Positions 1-8,516 of a DNA stretch of 42,506 nucleotides are shown in pieces. The DNA is from Pirellulales bacterium (GTDB lineage Bacteria > Planctomycetota > Planctomycetia > Pirellulales > JADZDJ01). Below the pieces are notes generated by a model that saw nothing but the letters and a program-made list of their open reading frames with translations, did not search any database and was not told the origin of the DNA. Within the stretch, counting starts at the first letter, position 1, and every line of letters begins with the position of its first letter. Where the stretch lies: assembly GCA_035656635.1 (NCBI GenBank), contig DASRSD010000004.1, forward strand, positions 1-42,506, given 5' to 3'. The translations under genes and the position numbers were made by a program.

Positions 1-318
1 AGCTGGTCATCGCCGCCGGCGCCCACGAGCAGGTCGTCGCCAGCGCCGCCGTAGAGGATGTCGCTGTCGGTCCCGGATTCGCTTCCATCGCTGCCGAACA
101 GCATGTCGTTCCCGTCGCCGCCGTAGATGGTGTCGTTCCCATCGCCGCCGTAGACCGCATCGTCCCCCGCTCCGGCGTCGATGTAATCATTTCCAGCGTC
201 GCCTAAGATGATGTCGATACTATCGCCGCCGTAAAGGTGGTCGTTGCCTGCGCCTCCGTCCAGGTAATTGGCTCCGTTGCCGCCATAAATAATGTCGTTC
301 CCATCGCCGCCGATGATT
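1..318 (-). repeat. RTX (hemolysin-type calcium-binding) nonapeptide repeats
   Basis: On the minus strand, in the corrected frame, tandem GGxGxDxxx units run back to back ([48 protein letters not shown]). Such repeats form calcium-filled parallel beta-rolls in exported proteins. The array is cut by the window edge. Confidence 0.9.
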
Positions 319-1011
319 TCGTTGTCGAAGGGAAACGTGCCGGTGTTGAGGAGCGAATTGAGCAGGGCCGCCAAATCGGTGTTACTGATCACGCCATCGC
401 GGTTGAGATCCAGCACGTACAGCGCATCGGCGGCAGACAGTGAATTGGCCGACTCGTAGGCGGACAGACTCACCAGTGCGCTTTCCATGGTCACGATGTC
501 GGCGGCATCTCGGCTCCCATTCAGGTTGACGTCGCCCGGCAAGTAGGCGGAGCCCGTGAGCGGATTTATAGGCGCAGCCAGGCTGCCGTAGACGGTGTCG
601 TCGCCCGCGCCGCTGACAATGGTGGTGCCTTCCATCCAGGCGTAATCGCTGCGCACGACGGCGGAGCAATCGATGGTGTCGTCGCCTTGTGCCGGTGGTG
701 ATGTTAATGAATTTGACGGAGCTGGCCGGCAGGCTCGAAGGGCTGATATCGGTGGCTCCGGACATGACTTGAACGTTGCCAGATGAGACGCCCACGGTGA
801 TGGTGTCGCCGCTATCGTCGCCGCTGATGGTGAGCGTGGCGGTGGTGCCGTTCCAAGAGGTGCTGACCGACAGCATGGCCCGATCTTGCAGTGGCTCGAT
901 GGCGGTGATACGGCCACGCTCGGCGCACCCCTTGGGCTTGGCCGATCGCATTTGCGGTTGGAACCCCAGGGCACTCCAGGTCGATTTCCAAGCGCGCAGT
1001 GGTAAACGCAT
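1..1011 (-). pseudogene. LEPR-XLL / dockerin type I / RTX calcium-binding protein, frameshifted and partial
   Basis: The start is ATG at 1011, with GGAGG about 6 bases upstream. The N-terminus is basic and has an LEPR-XLL-like motif ([11 protein letters not shown]), followed by a short beta domain reaching [10 protein letters not shown]. There the frame breaks. Removing one T of the TT at 687-688 (plus strand) restores [18 protein letters not shown] and an open frame to the window edge. The restored frame encodes a dockerin-like pair of calcium loops ([14 protein letters not shown] and [18 protein letters not shown], about 330-536), then RTX nonapeptides of the GGDGNDxIYGG type down to position 1. 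Without the correction the frame stops at 382. The domains point to a secreted, calcium-binding surface protein. Whether the extra base is a real mutation or a sequencing error cannot be told from here. The C-terminus is outside the window. Confidence 0.8.
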
Positions 1012-1137
1012 GATCCACCTCCGAGGTAGCTGTTAAAGACTCTGCCGAAAGAAATGCCTCTAGAAAATTGGCTGCCAGTCCAATTTCACCCAGCGCCGGC
1101 CCACCCCTCCAATGGAATTGCGATTGGTGATTGCGGC

Positions 1138-1165
1138 ATCGTAACGCGCGCAAGCGGCTTGTCAA
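1138..1165 (-). promoter_or_regulatory. Sigma-70-like promoter of the RTX/dockerin gene
   Basis: On the minus strand, TTGACA (1165-1160) is separated by 16 bases from TACGAT (1143-1138). This is a perfect -35 and a good -10, about 125 bases upstream of the ATG at 1011. Confidence 0.55.
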
Positions 1166-1370
1166 TCAATGACGGCGAAAAAAAGAAAAATTTCACGCGC
1201 CGCTAATTGAACCCACGTAGCGGGTGTGGTGAGTAGCGCAGAGGGGCTTTACGATGGTCATGCGCATCCTGGCCTCCTTCGCCACCATTGCCGGGCGGAA
1301 TCGTATGAACCGCCCTAGGTTCCTGTGCGGCATGTCAGCCTTTCGGACAACAACCCGCCGCCGCCCATTT

Positions 1371-1405
1371 TTTGCTTGCATTGCTCCCACGATTTCGTTT
1401 ACAAT
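1371..1405 (+). promoter_or_regulatory. Promoter of the first DUF1559 gene (TTTGCTTGCATT class)
   Basis: The block TTTGCTTGCATT (1371-1382) includes a -35-like TTGCAT (1376-1381). An 18-base spacer then leads to TACAAT (1400-1405). The same 12-base block with a similarly placed -10 occurs at 2896 and 13125. The ATG follows about 185 bases downstream, so the 5' leader is long. Confidence 0.55.
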
Positions 1406-1589
1406 CACCTGAGTCGGAAGACCAGGTGGGGGGATTCCGCCGGCTAAGTCTGCGTGTTGCCGCTCCAATACTTTTGGCGGGGAATTGGAGCTTCAGGGCA
1501 GCCGTTTAGCGGCGAAGAGCGCTTCTGGTGCGCTCAGCTGGCCTAATTGGGTCACGCCATCACATCGGCATGTCGCAGGGGCATGCTCC

Positions 1590-2819
1590 ATGGAGACTTT
1601 GCTCATGTTTGCGCCGTCCAGCCCTCGCACCGATCTCGATGGTCAGAAACTAATCACCGCTTACGGCTCGGCTGATCTCGCCGAAGCTCGGTCGCCGGTT
1701 GCTGGTTCTCGTCGCGGGTTGCTCATCGCACGCCCTTCGGCTTTCACCCTGGTAGAACTGCTGGTGGTCATTGCCATCATCGGCATTTTAATTGCCTTGT
1801 TGTTGCCGGCGGTGCAGGCTGCGCGCGAATCCGCCCGCCGGTTGCAATGCTCCGACAACCTCAAGCAAATGGGCATTGCCTGCCAAACGTATGCCACCGC
1901 CAAGCGAACTTTTCCGCCGGGAAAAACGATCATTCAAACCAACAACACCACGGGCATTAACTTTTACTCCAATTGGGCGATCGAAATTCTGCCGTTCATC
2001 GAAGAAACGCCCCTCTACCGCATGTATCACTTCGATTTGCAAAACAATGACACCACGTTCAACAACAAAGTCGTCCAAACCGACGTGAAAGTGTACGATT
2101 GTCCCAGCGATCCCAATCCACCGGCCATCGGCACGCCGCAGCCTGATCAAACGCACCAGTATGCCAAGGGCTCCTACCGTGGCGTGGCGGGCCGCGGCAT
2201 CGGCGACAACGGCGGCGGCAATAATAACGACTTTTGGGACAGCGGCCAGTTGATCATCGGCGGCAATGAGCTGACGCTGGCCGATAAAGGTCCGCTCCCG
2301 GTGGTGGTGCAATCAACCACGGCCAGCCCGCTCAATCCGAATTACAGTTTTCTGCGTAGCGCAGTCAAAATATCGCAAATTACCGACGGCACTTCCAAAA
2401 CGCTGCTGATCGGCGAATACACCACGGTAACGCAACCTGCCCCAGTCGGCGGAGTTATCGTTTGGCGCTCCGCGTTTTGGGGCGCTAGTTATTACGGCTT
2501 GAACCTGGGCTCGATTACCTTGGTCTCCAGCTACCGGACCGGCAAGAATATGAACCCCATGTCGGTGCAGTTCGATCCTGATTACGACAAGTGCGTAATA
2601 GATGTCACCGCTGCTTATTCAACTTTGGGGGTTAGCGCCCGGACCGATCAGCCCTGCAACCGCGCTTTCACCGGCGTGCATGGCGGCTTAAGCGGCGGCG
2701 TGATGAACTTTGTCTTTTGTGACGGCTCGGTCAAATCCGTTAGCCAATTGGCCGATATTGTTCTAATTTCCAATTTGGCCACCATCGCCGGCGGCGAAGC
2801 GAACCAGACACTGCCGTAA
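1590..2819 (+). CDS. DUF1559 domain-containing pseudopilin-like protein (first of a tandem pair)
   Basis: This is a 409-residue protein with a type IV pilin/pseudopilin N-terminal methylation segment ([18 protein letters not shown], about residues 50-67), the helix continuing [14 protein letters not shown], and a DUF1559 domain. The C-terminal hallmark is [14 protein letters not shown]. The family is heavily expanded in Planctomycetes and its function is not established. The N-helix predicts processing by prepilin peptidase and an inner-membrane or pseudopilus location. Ala, not the usual Gly, precedes the cleavage Phe, and about 50 residues precede the motif, which is long. ATG 1590 was chosen because AGGGG lies about 9 bases upstream; an in-frame TTG at 1485 and ATG at 1605 are alternatives. 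The next gene is a paralogue on the same strand. Confidence 0.9.
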   Translation: METLLMFAPSSPRTDLDGQKLITAYGSADLAEARSPVAGSRRGLLIARPSAFTLVELLVVIAIIGILIALLLPAVQAARESARRLQCSDNLKQMGIACQTYATAKRTFPPGKTIIQTNNTTGINFYSNWAIEILPFIEETPLYRMYHFDLQNNDTTFNNKVVQTDVKVYDCPSDPNPPAIGTPQPDQTHQYAKGSYRGVAGRGIGDNGGGNNNDFWDSGQLIIGGNELTLADKGPLPVVVQSTTASPLNPNYSFLRSAVKISQITDGTSKTLLIGEYTTVTQPAPVGGVIVWRSAFWGASYYGLNLGSITLVSSYRTGKNMNPMSVQFDPDYDKCVIDVTAAYSTLGVSARTDQPCNRAFTGVHGGLSGGVMNFVFCDGSVKSVSQLADIVLISNLATIAGGEANQTLP

Positions 2820-2820
2820 T

Positions 2821-2862
2821 CCGGAATGGGGAATTCGGAATGCGGAGTGGGGAATGGGGAAT
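2821..2862 (+). repeat. Six tandem heptads of NNGGART
   Basis: Starting one base after the stop of the first DUF1559 gene, six consecutive 7-mers read CCGGAAT, GGGGAAT, TCGGAAT, GCGGAGT, GGGGAAT, GGGGAAT. This is a short, slightly degenerate tandem repeat in non-coding DNA. Confidence 0.85.
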
Positions 2863-2895
2863 GCTCACCCCATCACCCGCTCAGCTCCGCCGCAG

Positions 2896-2930
2896 TTTGC
2901 TTGCATTTTTGGCTGGTTTTCGGTTACAAT
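2896..2930 (+). promoter_or_regulatory. Promoter of the second DUF1559 gene (TTTGCTTGCATT class)
   Basis: TTTGCTTGCATT (2896-2907) contains TTGCAT (2901-2906), which is 18 bases from TACAAT (2925-2930). The geometry is identical to the site at 1371-1405. Confidence 0.55.
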
Positions 2931-3209
2931 TGCTCCAGAAGCCAAAACCCTGGGGTGGGGGGTGTTGTTTCGGGTCTCAGAGTGCGTTGCAACGTCGCGG
3001 TTGTGGTGCGCGGTGGGCTGAGATAAATCGGGCACAGTGGGGAATCAGACCCAGTTGGCAAGCCTGCACCTTGACGATTCCAATACGGTGGGGAAGCTCG
3101 GTTGCCAGCGGGTTCCACTGGCGAGGTTGGTTGATAGTTCTAATCTTATCTAAATCGATTTTCGAGTGAGTGGCGCGGCAGGGAGCTGAACTCACGGGGA
3201 GAATTATTT

Positions 3210-4427
3210 ATGTCTGGATCTTCGCGCTGCCGCACTTTTTCTCGCGCTTCTTGGCTTCCTCGCGCCACGGACCGCCGACTACCGATCACGGCCGGCTTCA
3301 CGCTGGTGGAACTCCTCGTGGTCATCGCCATCATCGGCATTTTAATTGCGCTCTTGCTGCCGGCTGTGCAAGCGGCGCGCGAAGCCGCCCGGCGGACACA
3401 ATGCACCGATAATTTGAAGAACATGGGGTTGGCCTGTCTGAATTACGCAACCGCGAAAAGAACGCTGCCGCCGGGAAAAGTGTACGGCACGACCACGGCC
3501 ACCGGCACTTGTGGCTCCTCTACCAACGCGGACAGCTTTCACAACTGGTATACGAATTGGGCGCTGGAAATCTTGCCATTTATGGAAGAAACCGGCTTGT
3601 ATCAGCGCTATCGTTTCGACCTTCCGAATTTGGACGGGGCGAACGACTCAGTGCGCAAAACGATGATTAATGTGCAAAGCTGCCCGAGCGATCCCAATCC
3701 TCCCGCTTTTGCAACCGGTCAGGTCGCAGATGAAAACGGCCACACCATCATGACGAGTTCCTACAAAGGCGTCGCCGGCCGCGGGTATTTCTTGAAAGTC
3801 GGCGCTGGCGGCAACGCCGAGGCATATTGGGACAGTTTTCAGGCCGGCAAAGGGGGCGAAACCATGCGGCTTGTTGATCGGGGCCCGTTGCCCGTTGTCG
3901 TGGTCACGCCGCCGCCAGCAGGACAAAAGCCGTCCTATGGCACTGCACCGGGTTGCACCATGGGACAACTCAGCAAATACCCAATAAAAATTAGCCTGAT
4001 TACGGATGGCACTTCCAAAACCTTATTAATAGGCGAGTTCACAACTGTTACTCAGCCCGCCGGCACGCCACCAGTCACGCGGTCCGCCGCCTGGGCCAGC
4101 AGTGTCTTTGGAATGAACTTGGGCAGTGTTACGCTGCCGACTACCTCCACCAGCCCAACCGATCCCTGCCGGGCGAATCCGTTAACCTGCAGCGCCGCAT
4201 CAATCAACGTTGAACTCGACCCGGATTACAATAAGTGCGCAACGGGTACAGATCCTGGTTTCCCGCAACCCTGCGAGCGCACTTTTGCTGGCATTCATGG
4301 CGGCAACGGGGCGATTAACTTCGCCATGTGCGATGGCTCGGTTAAAGTATTTGTTAACACCATGGATATTCGCATTCTGGCCGCCATGGCCACCATTGCC
4401 GGCGGTGAATCGGTCCAACTGCCGTAG
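3210..4427 (+). CDS. DUF1559 domain-containing pseudopilin-like protein (second of a tandem pair)
   Basis: This is a 405-residue paralogue of the upstream gene. The pilin-like motif ([18 protein letters not shown]) starts at about residue 28, with Gly before the cleavage Phe as prepilin peptidase normally prefers. [17 protein letters not shown] and the DUF1559 body follow, and the C-terminal signature is [13 protein letters not shown]. The two proteins share many blocks ([26 protein letters not shown]-like, [16 protein letters not shown]), so they arose by duplication. The start is ATG 3210, with GGGGAG about 9 bases upstream. The separate promoter suggests independent transcription. The molecular role is unknown beyond probable membrane anchoring and pseudopilin-type processing. 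Confidence 0.92.
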   Translation: MSGSSRCRTFSRASWLPRATDRRLPITAGFTLVELLVVIAIIGILIALLLPAVQAAREAARRTQCTDNLKNMGLACLNYATAKRTLPPGKVYGTTTATGTCGSSTNADSFHNWYTNWALEILPFMEETGLYQRYRFDLPNLDGANDSVRKTMINVQSCPSDPNPPAFATGQVADENGHTIMTSSYKGVAGRGYFLKVGAGGNAEAYWDSFQAGKGGETMRLVDRGPLPVVVVTPPPAGQKPSYGTAPGCTMGQLSKYPIKISLITDGTSKTLLIGEFTTVTQPAGTPPVTRSAAWASSVFGMNLGSVTLPTTSTSPTDPCRANPLTCSAASINVELDPDYNKCATGTDPGFPQPCERTFAGIHGGNGAINFAMCDGSVKVFVNTMDIRILAAMATIAGGESVQLP

Positions 4428-4520
4428 CCGACCAGCGCAACGCAAATAGCAAATTGGGCCAGTCGTCGTCGCATCGCTTGATTTAACGAGAATGTAGCGA
4501 CAGCCCCGCGCTCCTGCTCT

Positions 4521-5615
4521 TCAATCGTTCAAGTTGAGCAGGCTTTGTAATTCCCCTGGATCGTTCATGGCCGTAATGGTGCAGCGGAGCGTGCGAGATT
4601 CGCCTGGCTCCAAACGTTGCAGCCAACCGCGCTGTTCGTCTTTTGGCCGCCCTTCCACGCCCGCATTGGTGGGCTCCAGTGCGCCCATGTATTGGCCGTG
4701 CGGTCCCCAGTGTTGCCAATTGGCCAGCCGCTGATAATCTTGCCGGGCGTGTTCGATTTTCACGCCGAAGCCCCGGGCGCGATTCACCAGGCCGGAGAGA
4801 ACTTTTCCCTGAGCATCTGCCGGCGCATCCACGTAGGCGCAAAACTGGCAGCCGCCGCGGCGCAAATCCATCGGAGGCGGAGCGGTTTTGAAATCGACGC
4901 CGGCGGCAAACCGCTCTGCGCCTTCCACACCGGTAACCGCTCCCCGGTAACAGTAAACGCTGGATTGCGGCTCCAACAGCGGATAGCCGAAGTTGATGTG
5001 CAACAGCCACGCCAGCGGAACCGGGCGATAATCGCGGTTGGTGAACTCATCGGCAATGTGAATCGCCGTTTCGCCCAGGCGGCTGGAAATGGTGCGCCGT
5101 AATTCCACGTTTGGTCCAAACACCCGGGCTGTGCGCACCAGGGCGGTAATGCTCATTTCGAATTGACCACGCAGCGGATCGGGATTGACCATCGATTCCA
5201 CAATGGCGGCCGAATTGGAATGCGTGCCGTGCAGGCCGAAGGGCTTGCCGTTTTCCTCGAAGGGCGCGCCGGTGTTCAGCGGCCCGCAACTGACTAGCAG
5301 GCCGCCGTAAAAGCTCCACAACCAATCGTCGCGCTGGTCATAGGCGGCGGTGGGAGCAGTGACGCCGGTGAGCGAATGCCACGTGAGCGATTGGCCGAAA
5401 AACTCGGCATCGGCAATATCCAGGCCGCGATCGATCACCACTTTGTAGCGCAACCCGCCGCCGGTATTCACCCAGGCAATGCGCACGCCGCGGCCGGGGC
5501 CATTATCGAGAACCGAAGTTTCGATGCCGCCCAGTTGGGCCGGGTTGATAATGGGCGCGGTTTGAAAATCGGTCGTCGACATCGAGTGCGGGGTGCGAGA
5601 TTTATTTTCAGCCAT
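4521..5615 (-). CDS. DUF4432 family, aldose-1-epimerase-like protein
   Basis: This is a 364-residue soluble protein with the look of the DUF4432 group of galactose-mutarotase-fold proteins. Visible blocks are GLRYKVVIDRGLDIADAEF near the N-terminus, FYGGLLVSCGPLN, GKPFGLHGTHSNS, and a carbohydrate-enzyme-like LLHINFGYPLLEP. The fold predicts binding or epimerisation of a sugar, but the substrate is not deducible. There is no signal peptide. ATG 5615 is preferred; an in-frame TTG at 5630 and ATG at 5582 are possible, and none has a strong Shine-Dalgarno. The gene stands alone, convergent with the DUF1559 pair and divergent from the nuclease gene. Confidence 0.85.
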   Translation of the reverse strand: MAENKSRTPHSMSTTDFQTAPIINPAQLGGIETSVLDNGPGRGVRIAWVNTGGGLRYKVVIDRGLDIADAEFFGQSLTWHSLTGVTAPTAAYDQRDDWLWSFYGGLLVSCGPLNTGAPFEENGKPFGLHGTHSNSAAIVESMVNPDPLRGQFEMSITALVRTARVFGPNVELRRTISSRLGETAIHIADEFTNRDYRPVPLAWLLHINFGYPLLEPQSSVYCYRGAVTGVEGAERFAAGVDFKTAPPPMDLRRGGCQFCAYVDAPADAQGKVLSGLVNRARGFGVKIEHARQDYQRLANWQHWGPHGQYMGALEPTNAGVEGRPKDEQRGWLQRLEPGESRTLRCTITAMNDPGELQSLLNLND

Positions 5616-5924
5616 AAGCAAAGCCGCCAAGCAAATAGGATGTTCATCAAAACCAAATGCAAATTTTATATTTCGCGCGGTGCAGATTGCCAGCTACCCC
5701 GTTGGCAGGGAGCGCTTTGGAATGGGTTACCCTCGAAAGGGGGAATCGCAAAAAATGGAAGACGGACGGCTCGAAAAACAAATCGCCAGAAGCAAGCGGT
5801 TGTGGTATGATGCATCTTTGTCGCTCGTTTGCACCAGGAACAGAGTTTCTTCCGTGATGGTTAGCATCGCTTGAGATTGCAGCGCGGAAATTGCTTTGCC
5901 CGTTTACCGCAGGATAGAAAATCG
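5616..5924. other. Divergent intergenic region, DUF4432 and nuclease genes
   Basis: This stretch of 309 bases should hold both promoters. A minus-strand TATAAA lies at 5670-5665 and a plus-strand TATGAT at 5806-5811, but neither has a convincing -35. In-frame codons extend upstream of the nuclease ATG to a TTG at 5871; no separate gene is seen. Confidence 0.4.
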
Positions 5925-8297
5925 ATGGAAGAGGTACGTTCACGCGCTGCCCGAATGCGGCGGGGCTTGCTGGGGATTGTTTTTGTGGTCGGCTGGCTGA
6001 CTTGTGCTTGCCTGTTGCAGGCTGCGTATGAAGCTCCGAACCCGTTGTATAATCCGCCGACCAATTATTACAACCCGGCCCTGGGAACCGGCCTTACGCT
6101 CCGGTCGAATCTACACACTATCATCAGCACGGGCTTCGTCGGGCGCTCCTATGGCGATAGCCGCTGGAACATGGCCACCGTGGATTCCGACGGCGTGACG
6201 AAGAAAACTTCGATCGACCAAGATCCGAACAACCCGAACAACATCATTCTAATTTACAACAACGCGTCCATTCCGGGCACTTGGGATGCCGGCGCGACGT
6301 GGAATCGCGAGCATGAATGGCCGAAGCATTGGCTCGGCGTAACCAGCGCGCAGGTATCTAACACCTATATTGGCCCCGCCTCCGATTCGTTTGAATTGCG
6401 CCCCTCGAATCCGAACGTGAACTCATCGAGGAATGACGACGGTTACGGGTTGTATCCTTATGCCGGCTCGTATGGAGCCAACAGCGGCTTTTGGTATCCC
6501 AGCACTGCGGACGCCGGTGAAGTGGCGCGGACCATGTTTTACATGGCAACCCGGTATTTCAACCCGAGCAATCCTCTTCGCGGCACGGATATTCAGAACC
6601 TGGAATTGGTTAACGGCGCGCCCACAACTTTCAACATGGGAGATTTGAATTCGTTTTTGCATTGGAACTACGAATACGGCGTCGATAATTTCGAGCGGCG
6701 CCGGAATCAATACATTTACGGCAGCTCCGGCGATTTGACCGATCACGCGCTGAACCCGAAGTACTACCAAGGCAACCGCAATCCGTACATCGATCATCCG
6801 GAATACGTGTGGGCGGTGTTCGGCACCGATAAGGACGGCAGCGGCAACATCATCAACAACTCGCAACTTAGTTTGGGAACCGGCGTGGTAGGCGCCGATG
6901 GCTCCTCCAGTGCCGCCGTTGACTTGGGGCGGATTATGGTCAACGGCACGTTTGGAACGAGCAATGTCAACTTCAATAAAACCGGCAACGACCCGACTAC
7001 GTTTGATTTGACGACGGCCGGCAGTGCTGCGATTGGCGGCAGCGGCCCAAATAATCTGTTTGCCGGCGCTGGGCAAGGAATTGATTTCGGCACGCAAAGC
7101 CGCACCATTACCGTTGGCTTGAACGCATCGACCAGCACTGGCGGCCTGAAAAACGGCGTGGTGACGCTTCATAATACCGATCTGACGACTTCCGGTGGCG
7201 GGCATGGCTCGGCCGATGGCAACGATACCATTAACGTGTCCGGGGCCGTGCTGAACCAGCGTGTGGTTACGCCGAGTGCGTCGAACGTCAACTTCGGCAG
7301 CGTGGTGGTGGGAGCGACGGTGAATAACAACTTCAACCTGACCACGACGGGCGATGACAACTCCTTCACGCGGGTGAATGTGGCCGGCTCCTCCACGGCC
7401 GACAGCAACGGGATGCAAATTACGGGCTCGACTGCGCTGTTCAACTCCGCAGCTTCCACATCGAGCCGGAGCCTGGGGGGAACGCTCAGTTCTGTCGGCA
7501 ATAAAACGGGTTCCTTGTCGCTGGCGGTGAGCACTGCCGAGAACGGTGGCGCGGGCTTGGCCGGAGAAGGCGCGTATTCCGCCATTAGTGTTGGCTATTC
7601 GGCAACGGTGTTGGACCACGCCAACGCAAGTTTTAGCGGCACCCAAGACACGGATTCGATTACGATTGACTTGGGCGTGTTTGCCAAAGGGACCGGAATG
7701 CATCAAGCGGCATTCAGTCTTTTCAATTTGATCACCACGGTTGGCTTCACTGCCGGCTTGGATTTGAACAGCATTCTCGGCAACGGAGACACCAGCGAGT
7801 TGACGACCACGCTGGCGTCATTTCAAAATCTGGCCGCCGGCAGCAGCTCGGCTTACTTTGCGGACCTGAATACGGACATCACGGGAAATTTTTCAGCGAG
7901 TTATTCCTTGGGACTTTCCGACAACGCGCTGTTGCCCGGCGCCACGGCACAGGCGGCCCCGCTTACTTTGACCCTGACGGGCATCGTTAAACTTACCGCT
8001 GGCGATTTTAATTTTGATCAGCACGTTGACTCTTCGGACATTGCCTCTCTGCTGTCGGCTTTGACCGATTTGAGTGATTACGAATCGCAAAATAATTTGA
8101 CGCCGCAAGACATGCTGGACTTGGGCGATTTGAACAGCGACGGCGCTTTCAACAACGCGGACCTGCAGGCCTTCTTAAACTTGCTGCTTTCCGGCCATGG
8201 CAGCACTGCAAGCGTTCCCGAGCCTGCTTCGCTAGGGCTGCTGGTTCTGGGCAGCCTGTGCATGCTCGGCGTCCGTGCCCGGCGGCGAGTGGCTTGA
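5925..8297 (+). CDS. Secreted endonuclease I family nuclease with dockerin and PEP-CTERM domains
   Basis: The product has 790 residues. An N-terminal membrane/signal segment (about 12-33) is followed by an endonuclease I domain (about 45-310) of the His-Me-finger type. The catalytic block NREHEWPKHW (E129, H130) and the downstream SFELRPSNPNVNSSRND block match the EndA/Vvn family, which cleaves DNA and RNA non-specifically with a divalent metal. Next come Ser/Thr/Gly-rich beta-sandwich regions with a choice-of-anchor-like VNFGSVVVGATV segment. A dockerin-like pair of calcium loops follows (GDFNFDQHVDSSDI, LGDLNSDGAFNNADLQAF; from residue 693), and then a PEP-CTERM tail (VPEPASLGL, hydrophobic helix, RARRR). 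The expected location is the cell surface or outside. ATG 5925 has AGGA about 10 bases upstream and is preferred over the in-frame TTG at 5871. A role in extracellular nucleic-acid scavenging is inferred. Confidence 0.92.
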   Translation: MEEVRSRAARMRRGLLGIVFVVGWLTCACLLQAAYEAPNPLYNPPTNYYNPALGTGLTLRSNLHTIISTGFVGRSYGDSRWNMATVDSDGVTKKTSIDQDPNNPNNIILIYNNASIPGTWDAGATWNREHEWPKHWLGVTSAQVSNTYIGPASDSFELRPSNPNVNSSRNDDGYGLYPYAGSYGANSGFWYPSTADAGEVARTMFYMATRYFNPSNPLRGTDIQNLELVNGAPTTFNMGDLNSFLHWNYEYGVDNFERRRNQYIYGSSGDLTDHALNPKYYQGNRNPYIDHPEYVWAVFGTDKDGSGNIINNSQLSLGTGVVGADGSSSAAVDLGRIMVNGTFGTSNVNFNKTGNDPTTFDLTTAGSAAIGGSGPNNLFAGAGQGIDFGTQSRTITVGLNASTSTGGLKNGVVTLHNTDLTTSGGGHGSADGNDTINVSGAVLNQRVVTPSASNVNFGSVVVGATVNNNFNLTTTGDDNSFTRVNVAGSSTADSNGMQITGSTALFNSAASTSSRSLGGTLSSVGNKTGSLSLAVSTAENGGAGLAGEGAYSAISVGYSATVLDHANASFSGTQDTDSITIDLGVFAKGTGMHQAAFSLFNLITTVGFTAGLDLNSILGNGDTSELTTTLASFQNLAAGSSSAYFADLNTDITGNFSASYSLGLSDNALLPGATAQAAPLTLTLTGIVKLTAGDFNFDQHVDSSDIASLLSALTDLSDYESQNNLTPQDMLDLGDLNSDGAFNNADLQAFLNLLLSGHGSTASVPEPASLGLLVLGSLCMLGVRARRRVA

Positions 8298-8516
8298 ATA
8301 CTCGCTAGCAGTTGTTGGCGGCCCACACGGCTAGCACTTTGGTCCTTCTACGCCCGAGTGAAATCTGCATTCGCATTTTGCTCGCTAGCGATTTCCTAGT
8401 TTGTCTACATGGAAAACTCAAGAAAATCGGAAGAATTTACTCCACCGGAACTCTCTGCCCATCCGATAATCCGCTACGACAGTTTCAACTCGGACTTCGT
8501 TTGAGGATGGAAAGCC

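Larger units (their letters stand above)
1012..1589. other. Intergenic region between divergent RTX and DUF1559 genes
   Basis: This stretch of 578 bases holds a minus-strand promoter for the RTX gene (1138-1165) and a plus-strand promoter for the DUF1559 gene (1371-1405), followed by a leader of about 180 bases with a G-run (GGTGGGGGG near 1423). In-frame codons continue from a TTG at 1485, but ATG 1590 is preferred. A 91-codon minus-strand frame (1193-1468) covers the promoter and looks spurious. Confidence 0.6.
2820..3209. other. Intergenic region with heptad repeat, promoter and long leader
   Basis: This region separates the two DUF1559 genes. It begins with a tandem 7-base repeat (2821-2862), carries a promoter of the TTTGCTTGCATT class (2896-2930), and then has a leader of about 280 bases with a G-run (GGGGTGGGGGG near 2952). 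Short open frames here show no family features and I do not call them. Confidence 0.6.

Noticed and set aside
1193-1468. 91-codon minus-strand frame between the RTX and DUF1559 genes
   Set aside because: It spans the plus-strand promoter at 1371-1405, has no recognisable features, and no ribosome-binding site was seen.
2949-2985. Possible G-quadruplex in the second DUF1559 leader
   Set aside because: There are G-runs, but fewer than four separated runs of three or more with suitable loops, so the case is weak.
6423-7706. Long minus-strand open frame (427 codons) opposite the nuclease gene
   Set aside because: It lies wholly inside a well-supported plus-strand gene; its Arg/His-rich sequence has no domain, and the frame follows from the codon usage of the sense gene.
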